Below are positions 54,990 through 63,828 of a stretch of 64,000 bases of DNA, piece after piece. The notes under the pieces are model-generated. The model was not told where the DNA came from. It ran no database searches and saw only the letters and a program-made list of their open reading frames with translations. This stretch comes from Iodobacter violaceini (GTDB taxonomy: Bacteria > Pseudomonadota > Gammaproteobacteria > Burkholderiales > Chitinibacteraceae). How positions within the stretch are numbered: the first letter of the stretch is position 1; each line of letters opens with the position of its first letter. Made by a program: the position numbers and the translations under genes. The DNA lies in the NCBI RefSeq assembly GCF_011601265.1, contig NZ_JAAOLX010000012.1:1-64000 (forward strand), read 5' to 3'.

Positions 54990-55637
54990 TTATTGGGCAG
55001 CTGGCGCATTCAGGCCAGCACGGATAAAAGGCATTAACATTCGAACCACCAATGCAGGATCACGGGCATTGACGAGTGAGCTTTCGGTAAATAAACGTAA
55101 AACATTATTACCAGCGAATGCATTAAACATAGCACTGGATAAAAAATGAAAACGCCATTGCACTTCTAATTCAGACAAATGTGGCAAAGCCCGCCCCAAT
55201 GCCGCTAAATATCGCCGGGTTAATTCACCATATCGTTGTGGCATGGTTGCTTTTAATTCCGGATGCGGCTCAACAAAAGTTCGGGCAACCAAACGAACAA
55301 ACAACAAACCGCCATATTCCGGATTTCTTCCCATTTCTAAAGAAGCCATTACAAACGCTTCTGCAACCTGATCTGCAGTTGGATTTGCAACGCTTTTTTC
55401 TAATTCCTCAAGCTTTCCTAAAAGCAATCGGGCAAATGGTTCTGCACGGCGCTCAAATACCGCCCGGAACAGCCCATCTTTAGAATGGTAATAGTAATTA
55501 ACCGCTGCAATATTGACCCGGGCCGATTGCGTAATCATGCGCATGGACGTGGCATCAAAGCCGTGTTCAACAAAAAGTGGCTCTGCTGCATCTAAAATGC
55601 GGTTTGCTGTATCTTGCGCCTTGACCGATTCGACCAC
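54990..55637 (-). CDS. TetR family regulator of fatty acid degradation
   Basis: A 215-residue TetR-family repressor. The N-terminal HTH (about 10-56, ANRILDAAEPLFVEHGFDATSM then VNIAAVNYYYHSKDGLF) is standard, and the C-terminal part resembles the CerR/PsrA-type ligand domain. The start codon is GTG with GGAG 7 bases upstream. The gene lies behind a near-ideal promoter overlapped by a 24-bp palindrome, so it very likely represses itself and fadE. The likely ligand is an acyl-CoA or fatty acid, by context. Confidence 0.9.
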   Translation of the reverse strand: MVESVKAQDTANRILDAAEPLFVEHGFDATSMRMITQSARVNIAAVNYYYHSKDGLFRAVFERRAEPFARLLLGKLEELEKSVANPTADQVAEAFVMASLEMGRNPEYGGLLFVRLVARTFVEPHPELKATMPQRYGELTRRYLAALGRALPHLSELEVQWRFHFLSSAMFNAFAGNNVLRLFTESSLVNARDPALVVRMLMPFIRAGLNAPAAQ

Positions 55638-55672
55638 GTTACGACTCCTGCTGGGTGTAGTTGATTTAAAAC

Positions 55673-55696
55673 AATTTCAAACGACCGTTTGAAATT
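55673..55696. promoter_or_regulatory. Perfect 24-bp palindromic operator of the TetR regulator
   Basis: Two 11-bp half-sites (AATTTCAAACG and its exact complement) flank a 2-bp centre. The operator overlaps the -10 box of the regulator promoter, so bound repressor would block RNA polymerase. Start of the TetR gene is 36 bases downstream. Confidence 0.85.
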
Positions 55697-55720
55697 ATAA
55701 GAAGTTGACGTCAATGTCAA
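55694..55720 (-). promoter_or_regulatory. Promoter of the tetR-fadE operon
   Basis: On the minus strand both hexamers are perfect: TTGACA (55715-55720) and TATAAT (55694-55699), though the spacing is 15 bp rather than 17. The -10 box overlaps the palindromic operator. Confidence 0.7.
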
Positions 55721-55730
55721 GCCAAGACGT

Positions 55731-55761
55731 AAAAATAGCGGAAAACCCCTAGGCTTTCCGC
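55731..55761 (-). terminator. Terminator of the YchJ gene
   Basis: GCGGAAA and TTTCCGC pair around a 10-base loop; on the minus strand TATTTTTA follows. Confidence 0.7.
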
Positions 55762-55787
55762 CTGTCAATGCAACACATTGCTTGCGT

Positions 55788-56180
55788 TTAGCTGTCTAAA
55801 ATATCGCCATCTATGTAATACCAACATCCGTCTTCAAAAACAAAACGGCTTCTTTCATGTAATTTCCAAGCCTTGCCGGCAATTTTATACCGCGCAATAA
55901 ACTCAACTTCAGCAAGCAGCTCATCAGACTGCGCATCTTTGATTTTCAAGCCCAGCCAGCGCACCGGCTCCTCATCGGCCAGCGATTCAGGGCGGGTGGA
56001 TACATGCCAGGTTTTCAAAAGGTAATCATGTAAATTTAAAACAAACGCACTGTAGCGTGAGCGCATTAATTGCTCTGCCGTCTTTGCAGCTAGCCCCTGA
56101 TGAAAAGGGCCGCAACATTTCGCGTAAAGCTGTCCGCTATCACAGGGGCAATTCACTTCTTTCACCTTTACAACTCCCAT
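55788..56180 (-). CDS. YchJ family SEC-C motif protein
   Basis: A 130-residue protein of the YchJ/UPF0225 family. The N-terminal zinc-type SEC-C motif has cysteines at CPCDSGQLYAKCCGPFH, followed by the family-specific YchJ_M domain (MRSRYSAFVLNLHDYLLKTWH...). Its function is unknown. The start used has no good ribosome site. It is an isolated gene. Confidence 0.88.
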   Translation of the reverse strand: MGVVKVKEVNCPCDSGQLYAKCCGPFHQGLAAKTAEQLMRSRYSAFVLNLHDYLLKTWHVSTRPESLADEEPVRWLGLKIKDAQSDELLAEVEFIARYKIAGKAWKLHERSRFVFEDGCWYYIDGDILDS

Positions 56181-56466
56181 TTAAAACACTTACATAAAGT
56201 TCAGGCGCATCATACTAGCTGCCCGTCAGATTTAAACAGCCGATGCAAAAAAACGCCTGCAACAGAGCCTCTCCCGGCCTGATTTGCAGCGAAAATAGCA
56301 CGTTGTGGCTCAAAACAACCGCGCAACAAGAGACAATCCGGCTGTTTTACAGCCGGCAGCCACTCTGCCCGGTGGCTCTTTCATGCAAATGTCGCCGTAA
56401 TAATACACAGCCCGCCCCACTGTGCTCTGGCGTAAAATGAAGCCCTTTTCTGCAAAGGGCTCTCCC

Positions 56467-57132
56467 ATGTATCTGACATCAAAACCGCAAGCTGCCTTGT
56501 TTGATATGGACGGGCTGATGCTGGACACAGAAAGTATTGGCATTGAATGCTGGGCCGCTGCAGCGGCGTCGCTAGGGGTAGACATGCCCAGAGCCTTAAT
56601 GATTGGCATGATTGGCATGCATTCCGGAAAAACAGATGTATATCTGCAAGAGCACTTAGGCCGCCACGCCCCCATTGCAGAATTACGCGCCGCCTGCCAC
56701 GCACTCTATATGGAGCGCACACAGGAGCCCATCGCGCATCGCCCGGGCCTGCCAGATATTCTGGACTGGCTGGAAGCGCATCACATTCCCAAGGCGGTTT
56801 GCACCTCTACCCGCCGCAGCATTGCCGAACACCATTTACGCGCCGCCGGGATCTGGCCGCGGTTTGAATTTGCCATTTGTGGTGACGAAGTCACCCACCC
56901 CAAACCCGCCCCTGAAATCTATCAAAAAGCCGCCGCCACATTTCATCTGCCGCCTGAATCCTGCATTGTGCTGGAAGATTCTGATTTTGGCGTACAAGCC
57001 GCGCATCAGGCCGGCTGCAAAATCATTATGATTCCTGATTTGCGCCCGCCATCGCGGCATTCACTAACCCTCAATATTCCAATTTTGGGCTCGCTGGCCG
57101 AAGCCAGAGATCTGCTTGCACAAGCCGTTTAA
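56467..57132 (+). CDS. HAD superfamily phosphatase (beta-phosphoglucomutase-like)
   Basis: A 221-residue HAD hydrolase. Motif I is ALFDMDGLMLDTE (DxD), motif II the VCTSTRR region, motif III a lysine in HPKPAPEIY, and motif IV is VLEDSDFGVQAA. A helical cap domain lies at about 20-85. Relatives dephosphorylate small sugar phosphates or isomerise glucose-1-phosphate; the substrate here is unresolved. The start MYLTSKPQAALF has AAGGG upstream; the frame from 56422 is longer but unsupported. Confidence 0.88.
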   Translation: MYLTSKPQAALFDMDGLMLDTESIGIECWAAAAASLGVDMPRALMIGMIGMHSGKTDVYLQEHLGRHAPIAELRAACHALYMERTQEPIAHRPGLPDILDWLEAHHIPKAVCTSTRRSIAEHHLRAAGIWPRFEFAICGDEVTHPKPAPEIYQKAAATFHLPPESCIVLEDSDFGVQAAHQAGCKIIMIPDLRPPSRHSLTLNIPILGSLAEARDLLAQAV

Positions 57133-57265
57133 AATGTAACAGTCAGCACTGATGCCTTTCCTGCTGAGGCACATAACAATGCCGCCTCAGCTATTTGTGC
57201 TGATTTTATATACCCCCCCTGAAACGCCGCCTGCATGCCTCCTGAGCACTCATTGCATCTACCGT

Positions 57266-58216
57266 TTAAATCAATACATTTTTGGGTACCCCAGCCAGAA
57301 ATGCGTCAATATTATGGATCAGCTGATCTGCTAATTGCTGCATGGTAAATTGCCCTGCCCATGCAATATGCGGGGTGATAATCAGATTAGGCAGGCTGAT
57401 ATCCAATAGCGCATTTCCATCCTTTGGGGGTTCTGTGATTAAAACATCCAGCCCTGCCCCGCCTAACTGCCCCGTTTGCAATGCATGCAATAAAGCCACT
57501 TCATCGACCAGACCGCCTCTTGCCGTATTAATCAGCACCGCATCTTTTTTCATCAGCGCCAATTCTGCTGCACCAATTAAATGGCGGGTTTGCTCATTCA
57601 AAGGACAATGCAGGCTCAGCACATCGGCAAGGGAAAGCGCTTCGTTAAAACCGACATAGCCCGGGCGCACTGTTTCAGCGTGTTTTCTTTCTGCAAAAAG
57701 CACGTTCATACCTAAGGCACGGGCCAGGCACGCCATCGCCTGTCCCAGCGCGCCTGAGCCGATTAAAGTCAGCGTGCTGCCAGCTAAATCATGGATAGGT
57801 GCAGCAATATGGCAAAAACTTTTGGCCCGCTGCCACTGGCCCGCTTCAACATCCGCCCGGTACGCCAATAGCTGGCGGCGTAATGCCAGCATCAGCATCA
57901 GGGCATGCTCAGGCACACCAGCAAGCGCGTAATCACGAATATTACACACGCGGATTCCACGCGCTTTGCAAGCGGCCAGATCAATCTGGTTATAGCCGGT
58001 GGCCGCGACGGCAATCAGTTTAAGATTTGGGCAAGACGCAATGGTTGCTGCTGAAAGCGGCACTTTATTACTAATTGCAATATCGGCATTGATCAGACGC
58101 TCTGCTACTTCATCCTCCCTTGTGTTGGCATATTCCTGCCATTGATGCGGCGCTTTTAAGGGGAGTAAAGTAAGCGGTAAAGAGTCTCTGTCTAAAAACA
58201 CAATCCGTGGCAGCAT
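57266..58216 (-). CDS. D-2-hydroxyacid dehydrogenase (glycerate dehydrogenase-like)
   Basis: A 316-residue NAD-dependent dehydrogenase. The NAD motif is LTLIGSGALGQAMACLARALG, and the catalytic Arg, Glu and His are in NTARGGLVDE, ITEPPKDGNALL and ITPHIAW. The family includes glycerate/hydroxypyruvate reductases and erythronate and lactate dehydrogenases; the sequence is closest in style to HprA, but substrate is not provable. It is divergent from the DJ-1 gene. Confidence 0.88.
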   Translation of the reverse strand: MLPRIVFLDRDSLPLTLLPLKAPHQWQEYANTREDEVAERLINADIAISNKVPLSAATIASCPNLKLIAVAATGYNQIDLAACKARGIRVCNIRDYALAGVPEHALMLMLALRRQLLAYRADVEAGQWQRAKSFCHIAAPIHDLAGSTLTLIGSGALGQAMACLARALGMNVLFAERKHAETVRPGYVGFNEALSLADVLSLHCPLNEQTRHLIGAAELALMKKDAVLINTARGGLVDEVALLHALQTGQLGGAGLDVLITEPPKDGNALLDISLPNLIITPHIAWAGQFTMQQLADQLIHNIDAFLAGVPKNVLI

Positions 58217-58251
58217 ATATCACGCTCTCAATTAATTAAAAAGGCAGCAAA

Positions 58252-58803
58252 ATGAATCAAGTCGATCTCTTTCTGGCACCCGGTTTTGAAGAAATAGAAT
58301 TAGTTACGGTCGTGGATATTTTACGCCGCGCTGATATCAGCACCCGTCTGATCTCGATTCACAGCGCGCTGGCTGTCACGGGTGCACATCAAATCACTAT
58401 TCAGGCGGATCTGTCCATGGATAAGGCAGATCACCACGCCCAAATGCTGGTTCTGCCCGGTGGCGGACCTGGCACGCAGGCGATGCTGGCCTGCACTGAT
58501 TTGCATACCCGCCTGCAACAACACCTTGCCCAGGGCAAACCCCTGGCTGCAATTTGCGCTGCCCCCATGGTGCTGGCCAAAGCGGGTTTACTCAAAGGGA
58601 TCAATGCCATTTGCTACCCAGGCTGCGAAGCGGCTTTAACGGAGGCAGGTGCAAATATTGTGATGAGGGATGTAGTGAAGGATGGCCTGATCACCACCTC
58701 ACGCGGCCCCGGCACAGCCGCCGTATTTGCTTTCGAGCTGGTACGCCAGCTTAAAGGAGAGGCTATTTCACAGCAGCTGAGTAAAGAAATGCTGTTTGCC
58801 TGA
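58252..58803 (+). CDS. DJ-1/PfpI family protein (YajL-like)
   Basis: A 183-residue protein with the DJ-1 fold. The nucleophile-elbow Cys102 (LAAICAAPMVLAKAG) and the conserved Glu14 (GFEEIELV) are both present. YajL/DJ-1 proteins are redox-sensitive and have been proposed as deglycases or chaperones; the true activity is debated. AAGG lies before the ATG. The gene is followed by a strong terminator. Confidence 0.9.
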   Translation: MNQVDLFLAPGFEEIELVTVVDILRRADISTRLISIHSALAVTGAHQITIQADLSMDKADHHAQMLVLPGGGPGTQAMLACTDLHTRLQQHLAQGKPLAAICAAPMVLAKAGLLKGINAICYPGCEAALTEAGANIVMRDVVKDGLITTSRGPGTAAVFAFELVRQLKGEAISQQLSKEMLFA

Positions 58804-58825
58804 ATAACACGCATACTACAGACAC

Positions 58826-58858
58826 AAAAAAGCCCGCATTTTTTATGCGGGCTTTTTT
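58826..58858. terminator. Bidirectional terminator between the DJ-1 and cheR genes
   Basis: AAAAAAGCCCGCAT and ATGCGGGCTTTTTT form the stem, with A- and T-runs, between convergent genes. Confidence 0.92.
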
Positions 58859-58864
58859 GCTGAT

Positions 58865-59680
58865 TTAAACCAGCTCATACACCGTTTTACCGCGCAATTT
58901 AAATAATTGCGCTGCGTGGTAAAGATTTTCTGAGTGGCCCACCACCAACAAACCCGAAGATTTCATTTGCGGCGCAAAGCGTTCAAGAATTTTAAGCTGC
59001 GTGGGTTTATCAAAATAAATCATCACATTACGGCAAAAAACCACATCAAACGGGCCGCGGATTGTCCAAGTAGCTTCCACCAGATTCAGCCGCTTAAATG
59101 TAATTAAATCGCGCAGCTCCTGCTTGGCCTGATAGCGACCATCGGGCAGCTTATCAAAAAAGCGCTTCACTCTTTGCGGGCCCATGCGCTCGACTTCTTC
59201 ACCCGCATAAATGCCGATGCGGCCGGTTTCCAGCACATTGGTATCCAAATCTGTGGCCGTAATTTTAACCGGCGGCCGCATGCTGTCGAAAGCTTCACAC
59301 GCTGTCATAGCAATACTGTAAGGCTCTTCCCCGGTACTGGAAGCAGATGACCATACCTGCAATGCACCCGAGCTGCGATGCGCCAGCAGATGTTCTGCCA
59401 AAATAGGAAAATGATGCGCTTCCCGAAAAAACGAAGTGAGATTAGTGGTCAGTGAATTGGTAAACAATTCAAATTCTTTGCTATTGCCCCTCTCTAAGAG
59501 CTGCAAATAATCATTAAATGATTGCAGGCCTAAGGCGCGCAGGCGTTTGGCTAAACGCCCGTAAACCATATCTTGTTTGGCAGGAGAAAGAGCAATGCCT
59601 GCGTAGTTATAAATTAACTTACGCACCTTTTCGAAGTCTTGCTCCGTAAACTGAAATTCACGAGAAGGCGTTGGCAACAT
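58865..59680 (-). CDS. CheR-type chemoreceptor glutamate methyltransferase
   Basis: A 271-residue CheR protein that methylates receptor glutamates with SAM. The N-terminal helical domain starts FTEQDFEKVRKLIYNYAGIAL, followed by the SAM site SSASTGEEPYSIAMTACEAF and the FDVVFCRNVMIYFDKPTQ motif. It lies alone, outside a chemotaxis operon; whether it acts on the chemoreceptor at the left end of the window is unknown. AAAGGA precedes the start. Confidence 0.92.
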   Translation of the reverse strand: MLPTPSREFQFTEQDFEKVRKLIYNYAGIALSPAKQDMVYGRLAKRLRALGLQSFNDYLQLLERGNSKEFELFTNSLTTNLTSFFREAHHFPILAEHLLAHRSSGALQVWSSASSTGEEPYSIAMTACEAFDSMRPPVKITATDLDTNVLETGRIGIYAGEEVERMGPQRVKRFFDKLPDGRYQAKQELRDLITFKRLNLVEATWTIRGPFDVVFCRNVMIYFDKPTQLKILERFAPQMKSSGLLVVGHSENLYHAAQLFKLRGKTVYELV

Positions 59681-59744
59681 GGGGATCCTTTAATCAAATT
59701 CTTATCAACAAACATGGCAAATAAAAAACAGCATCTTAATAGTG

Positions 59745-61268
59745 TTATAGCCCCAAATCTGACCAAATAGCATCTACTCGCGCTTTTACTTCATTATTCA
59801 TGGCAATGGTTCTGCCCCATTCCCGGCTGGTTTCACCCGGCCATTTGTTAGTGGCATCCAGGCCCATTTTGCCACCCAGCCCGCTGACGGGTGAGGCAAA
59901 GTCCAGATAATCAATGGGCGTACTTTCTACAAGGGTAGTGTCCCTTACCGGATCCATTCGCGTTGTAATGGCCCAGATGACTTCTTTCCAATCCCGGATA
60001 TCAATATCGTCATCGACCACCACAATAAATTTGGTGTACATAAACTGACGCAAAAATGACCACACACCAAACATCACCCGTTTGGCATGGCCAGGGTAGG
60101 ATTTTTTAATAGAAACAATCGCCATCCGGTAGCTGCAGCCCTCGGGCGGCAAATAAAAATCCACAATTTCACTAAATTGCTTTTGCAAAATAGGCACAAA
60201 GACTTCGTTTAATGCCACGCCCAGCACTGCAGGCTCGTCTGGCGGCTTGCCGGTATAGGTACTGTGGTATATCGGATTTTTACGCGTAGTAATGCGCTCC
60301 AGAGTAAATACCGGAAACCAGTCTTTCTCGTTGTAATAGCCGGTATGGTCGCCATACGGGCCTTCAAGCGCATACAGATAGCCCCCCGCTTCTTTAAGCG
60401 GAATACCTGCTTCACTCACTCCGGTGAAGCCTTTTTCTGCTGGCTGGATATGCCCTTCCAAAATAATCTCGGCACGGGCAGGCACTTGCAAATCAGAGCC
60501 AAGGCACTTGACCAGCTCGGTTTTAGAACCGCGTAATAAGCCCGCAAACTGATACTCAGACAGGGTATCCGGCACGGGCGTCACCGCGCCCAGAATGGTG
60601 GCAGGATCGCAACCCAAAACCACGGCAATCGGGAAAGGCTGGCCGGGCTTTTGCAATGCGTGCTCTCTGAAATCCAAAGCACCACCACGATGCGCCAGCC
60701 AGCGCATAATCACCTGATTGCGGCTGATCACCTGCTGGCGGTAAATCCCCAAATTCTGGCGTTTTTTATTAGGGCCGCGTGTTACCACCAGGCCCCAGGT
60801 AATCAGCGGTGCAGCGTCTTCCGGCCAGCAGTGCTGAATAGGAATACGCGCCAGATCCACATCAGCGCCTTCCCAAACAACTTCCTGGCAAGGGCCATTT
60901 TTGACTTCTTTGGGCGACATATTCAAGACTTGCTTAAGCAGCGGCAGCTTGCCCCAGGCATCGCGCAAGCCTTTAGGTGGCTCCGGCTCTTTTAAACAGG
61001 CCAGTGTCTTGCCGATTTCGCGCAGCGCGCTAATCTCTGCCGCGCCCATGCCATTAGCCACCCTTGTTGGCGTGCCAAAGAGATTAGCCAGTACGGGCAT
61101 GCTATGGCCAGGCACATTCTCGAATAAAATCGCCGGGCCTTCTGAACGCAAAGTGCGATCACAAATTTCGGTCATTTCGAGATAGGGCGAAACAGGGATT
61201 TTCACCCTTTTTAACTCGCCACGTTTTTCCAGCTGCTCAATAAAATCACGCAAATCTTGGTATTGCAT
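59745..61268 (-). CDS. ubiD: 4-hydroxy-3-polyprenylbenzoate decarboxylase
   Basis: A 507-residue UbiD-family decarboxylase that uses prenylated FMN to remove the carboxylate in ubiquinone synthesis. Visible stretches include [46 protein letters not shown]-like ([12 protein letters not shown] then [12 protein letters not shown]), and [17 protein letters not shown]-like. The length is normal. The UbiX prenyltransferase partner is not adjacent. Confidence 0.93.
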   Translation of the reverse strand: MQYQDLRDFIEQLEKRGELKRVKIPVSPYLEMTEICDRTLRSEGPAILFENVPGHSMPVLANLFGTPTRVANGMGAAEISALREIGKTLACLKEPEPPKGLRDAWGKLPLLKQVLNMSPKEVKNGPCQEVVWEGADVDLARIPIQHCWPEDAAPLITWGLVVTRGPNKKRQNLGIYRQQVISRNQVIMRWLAHRGGALDFREHALQKPGQPFPIAVVLGCDPATILGAVTPVPDTLSEYQFAGLLRGSKTELVKCLGSDLQVPARAEIILEGHIQPAEKGFTGVSEAGIPLKEAGGYLYALEGPYGDHTGYYNEKDWFPVFTLERITTRKNPIYHSTYTGKPPDEPAVLGVALNEVFVPILQKQFSEIVDFYLPPEGCSYRMAIVSIKKSYPGHAKRVMFGVWSFLRQFMYTKFIVVVDDDIDIRDWKEVIWAITTRMDPVRDTTLVESTPIDYLDFASPVSGLGGKMGLDATNKWPGETSREWGRTIAMNNEVKARVDAIWSDLGL

Positions 61269-61294
61269 AAACAGGACTCAGGCAAAAACAACCA

Positions 61295-62191
61295 TTACTC
61301 GGATATAGTCATGCTGGCGCGGTAAATACCACCGGCTGCAATTGTCAATGCATTATCCAGCACGTCCCCACGCTCCAGACAAACAAAGCCCGTATGATTA
61401 CCCTGGCCCACATCGGCCAGTTTTACAGCGTCTTCCCAAGGATTCCAGACGATGGCAGAGTGGGTATCACTCACGATATGGGTTTGCCCTGAGCCGTGGC
61501 TGATCACTTGTTTTGCGGGTACGTTTAAATAAACACGATCAGTCAGCGACTGCACATGCAAATCGCCTTCCTGCTCTTTACGCGGATGACCTTCCAGCAG
61601 CGTATTGACATAGGTACAAGCTTCCAGCCCGCTAATCGCAATTTCACTGACATCAGGCACGGCCAGATAGCTGTGAAAAGCTTGCGAAAAGGGAGCAGGC
61701 TGATCGCTTAAGTTTTCCACACTCAGCGCCAGCGTTAACTCGCGGCCCACCGTCAATGCCAGACGAAACACAAACGCATGGGGCCATAAGGCCTGAGTTG
61801 CCGCTGTATCATGTAGTTCGAGCACGACTTTGATATCACCATTACCCAGAATTTCGGCTTCAGTGACATCCCAATTGCTTGAGCGCGCAAAGCCATGGGC
61901 AGGTAAGCCTGCAGGATGACGGCCAAACCAGGGCATACAGAGGGGAATCCCTCCGCGGATTGCTTTACCTGCGGCAAAAACAGCCTTGGGCGACAGCCAG
62001 AGCAGCTCCCGCCCACCCGCAGGAATAAATGACAGTAAATGAGCGCCCTGCAAAGCAATTGCAGCACTGCCTGATGCCCCCTGAATTTTCAAAACAGGTA
62101 AGCCCGGTTCTTCCCTGCCATATAGATCTGCGGATGAGCACAGGCTGATTTCCGGGACAGTTGCCAGCAGGGTGGCAAGATTTGCTTGCAT
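61295..62191 (-). CDS. D-hexose-6-phosphate mutarotase (YeaD-like aldose 1-epimerase)
   Basis: A 298-residue protein of the aldose-1-epimerase superfamily, YeaD branch. Typical parts are LHGAHLLSFIP-like (LQGAHLLSFIPAGGRELLWLSPKAVF), IRGGIPLCMPWFGRHPAGLPAHGFAR and the HTGFVCLERGDV C-terminal. The start at 62191 with AAGGAG 6 bases upstream is preferred. It interconverts the anomers of glucose-6-phosphate-like sugars. Its place between ubiD and the MaoC gene suggests no specific operon role. Confidence 0.9.
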   Translation of the reverse strand: MQANLATLLATVPEISLCSSADLYGREEPGLPVLKIQGASGSAAIALQGAHLLSFIPAGGRELLWLSPKAVFAAGKAIRGGIPLCMPWFGRHPAGLPAHGFARSSNWDVTEAEILGNGDIKVVLELHDTAATQALWPHAFVFRLALTVGRELTLALSVENLSDQPAPFSQAFHSYLAVPDVSEIAISGLEACTYVNTLLEGHPRKEQEGDLHVQSLTDRVYLNVPAKQVISHGSGQTHIVSDTHSAIVWNPWEDAVKLADVGQGNHTGFVCLERGDVLDNALTIAAGGIYRASMTISE

Positions 62192-62230
62192 AGAGAACTC
62201 CTTCAACACGTCATCTTTAAATTGCTGTCT

Positions 62231-62650
62231 TCAGGCCGGGCGATGGGGCACCCAGACCAGTGCATCACCATCAATTACTTTTTCATCTTTTACCCAGCAC
62301 TCTGTCAGCAAGCGGGCACGCTGTTTATCTGGCAACACTTCACTGACGGTTACCCTTGCAGTGACAGTGTCACCGATTTTAACCGGCTTCAGAAACTTCA
62401 GGTTTTGCCCCATATAAATCGCCCCCGGCCCTGGCAGACGGGTACCAATCACGGTAGAAATCAGGCTTGCACTGAGCATGCCATGCACAATCCGCCCGCC
62501 AAAGCGCGTAGCCAATGCGTACTCTTCATCAATATGCATGGGGTTATTGTCGCCAGAAATACCGGCAAATAAAACGATATCGGCCTCAGTTAAGGTTTTG
62601 CGATATTCAGCAATCAGACCCGGCTGCAAATCTTCAATGTAATAAGCCAT
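62231..62650 (-). CDS. MaoC family (R)-specific enoyl-CoA hydratase
   Basis: A 139-residue single hot-dog protein of the MaoC/PhaJ group. The catalytic hydratase-2 region is FAGISGDNNPMHIDEEYA, with Asp and His; RFGGRIVHGML follows. PhaJ-type enzymes route beta-oxidation intermediates to (R)-3-hydroxyacyl-CoA for polyhydroxyalkanoate synthesis; that role is plausible but no pha genes are in the window. GAGG precedes the start. Confidence 0.88.
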   Translation of the reverse strand: MAYYIEDLQPGLIAEYRKTLTEADIVLFAGISGDNNPMHIDEEYALATRFGGRIVHGMLSASLISTVIGTRLPGPGAIYMGQNLKFLKPVKIGDTVTARVTVSEVLPDKQRARLLTECWVKDEKVIDGDALVWVPHRPA

Positions 62651-62829
62651 TTAATGCACCTCATTAACGCGTTAAGTGATTTAACTTTCAGGCTCCTGTT
62701 TTATTGTTTCAATAAACCAGGGTACAAACAGACTCACCAACAATATGCACTTGCAGCGTAAACACGGATGAGCCACAGGTCACGATAAGTTTGCCAATTC
62801 ATGAAAAATTAATACCAAATACAGCCAGA

Positions 62830-63705
62830 TTAATTAAGTACCGGTGTTTTACCTGCTCCTGTTACACCATGACGCGATACAGGCGGCGCAATGGGAATGC
62901 GATTTAAATCAAGCCAGGGTGACAGCCATTTGAAGGTACGCCGGTAAGCATCAGAGCTTGCCTCTGCATTAAACGCAATCGATACGCTGGATGCACCCAG
63001 TGTCAGCCGCTTTGTTTCATCTGGTTTTAAGCTGATATTATCAAAATCGTGCATGGCATCCGGATAGGTAATCAAGCGGAATGTTGGCTGATCTGCGCGT
63101 GCCACTAAGGCCCGGCAAGACTCTGCAGGCGTCCAGTCATCATCCTCCCCAACCAGCAATAAAAGTGGCGCAGTTACCTGATATTTGTCCCGGAGTAAAT
63201 AAGAGCTGCAAGATGGAAAAAAACCCACAGCAACTCGCACCGATGGTTGTTTTTGCCCCAGCAAAGCCAGTACTGAAGTGGCACCGTGTGACCAGCCGAT
63301 CACCCCGATACGGTCTCCATCAATCTCTTTACGCGCTTTCAGCCATTCAAGTGCATGGCGGGCATCTTCTGCACGCATTCTGGGGCTGAGTGTGCGTTTA
63401 CTTAATGGCACACTGCATATTTCTTGCAAATCACGGGCGCTAAAACTATCCAGCATCAGTACTGCATAGCCCTTTTCCTGCAAAAGAGCCGCCATCCGGT
63501 CCGGACGGGGGTTAATCCCGTTACTGTGGCTTAAGCCGTTGCAGCCGTGCAGCAGAAGTACGGCCGCCGCAGGGCCTGCGTCTGGAAAAGGAGGGGGTAA
63601 GTATTTTGCAGATAAAATGATCTCAGCGCCGGGAATCAGGACACGCTCGGCCCAGGCAGGCAAAGCAAACACACCAAGCAGGTAAAGCCAGTAAATAATT
63701 CGCAT
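62830..63705 (-). CDS. Exported dienelactone hydrolase-like alpha/beta hydrolase
   Basis: A 291-residue alpha/beta hydrolase with signal peptide MRIIYWLYLLGVFALPAWA. The nucleophile elbow is IGWSHGATS (Ser), the acid is probably in LVGEDDDWTPAE and the His is in DAMHDF. It resembles dienelactone hydrolases, though those normally use Cys in the elbow, so an esterase role is as likely. It has several cysteines in the exported part (LHGCNG, EICSV, FPSCSS). No partner gene. Confidence 0.85.
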   Translation of the reverse strand: MRIIYWLYLLGVFALPAWAERVLIPGAEIILSAKYLPPPFPDAGPAAAVLLLHGCNGLSHSNGINPRPDRMAALLQEKGYAVLMLDSFSARDLQEICSVPLSKRTLSPRMRAEDARHALEWLKARKEIDGDRIGVIGWSHGATSVLALLGQKQPSVRVAVGFFPSCSSYLLRDKYQVTAPLLLLVGEDDDWTPAESCRALVARADQPTFRLITYPDAMHDFDNISLKPDETKRLTLGASSVSIAFNAEASSDAYRRTFKWLSPWLDLNRIPIAPPVSRHGVTGAGKTPVLN

Positions 63706-63800
63706 CGCATCTAATAAATCAAACGTAGAACAAAACGATAAGTCTTAGTTTGCCCGCTGTCCTCCCGGGCAAACACAAAACACCCTGCCACACACTTAAA

Positions 63801-63828
63801 CACATCCTGCCTGCTCAGGCAGGATTTT
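63801..63828. terminator. Hairpin near the right edge
   Basis: ATCCTGCCTG and CAGGCAGGAT form a perfect 10-bp stem followed on the plus strand by TTTT. The gene it would serve is not evident; no gene is seen in 63706-64000. Confidence 0.5.

Noticed and set aside
54433-55149. 238-codon plus-strand open frame antisense to fadE and the TetR gene
   Set aside because: It spans the junction of two well-supported genes on the other strand and resembles no protein.
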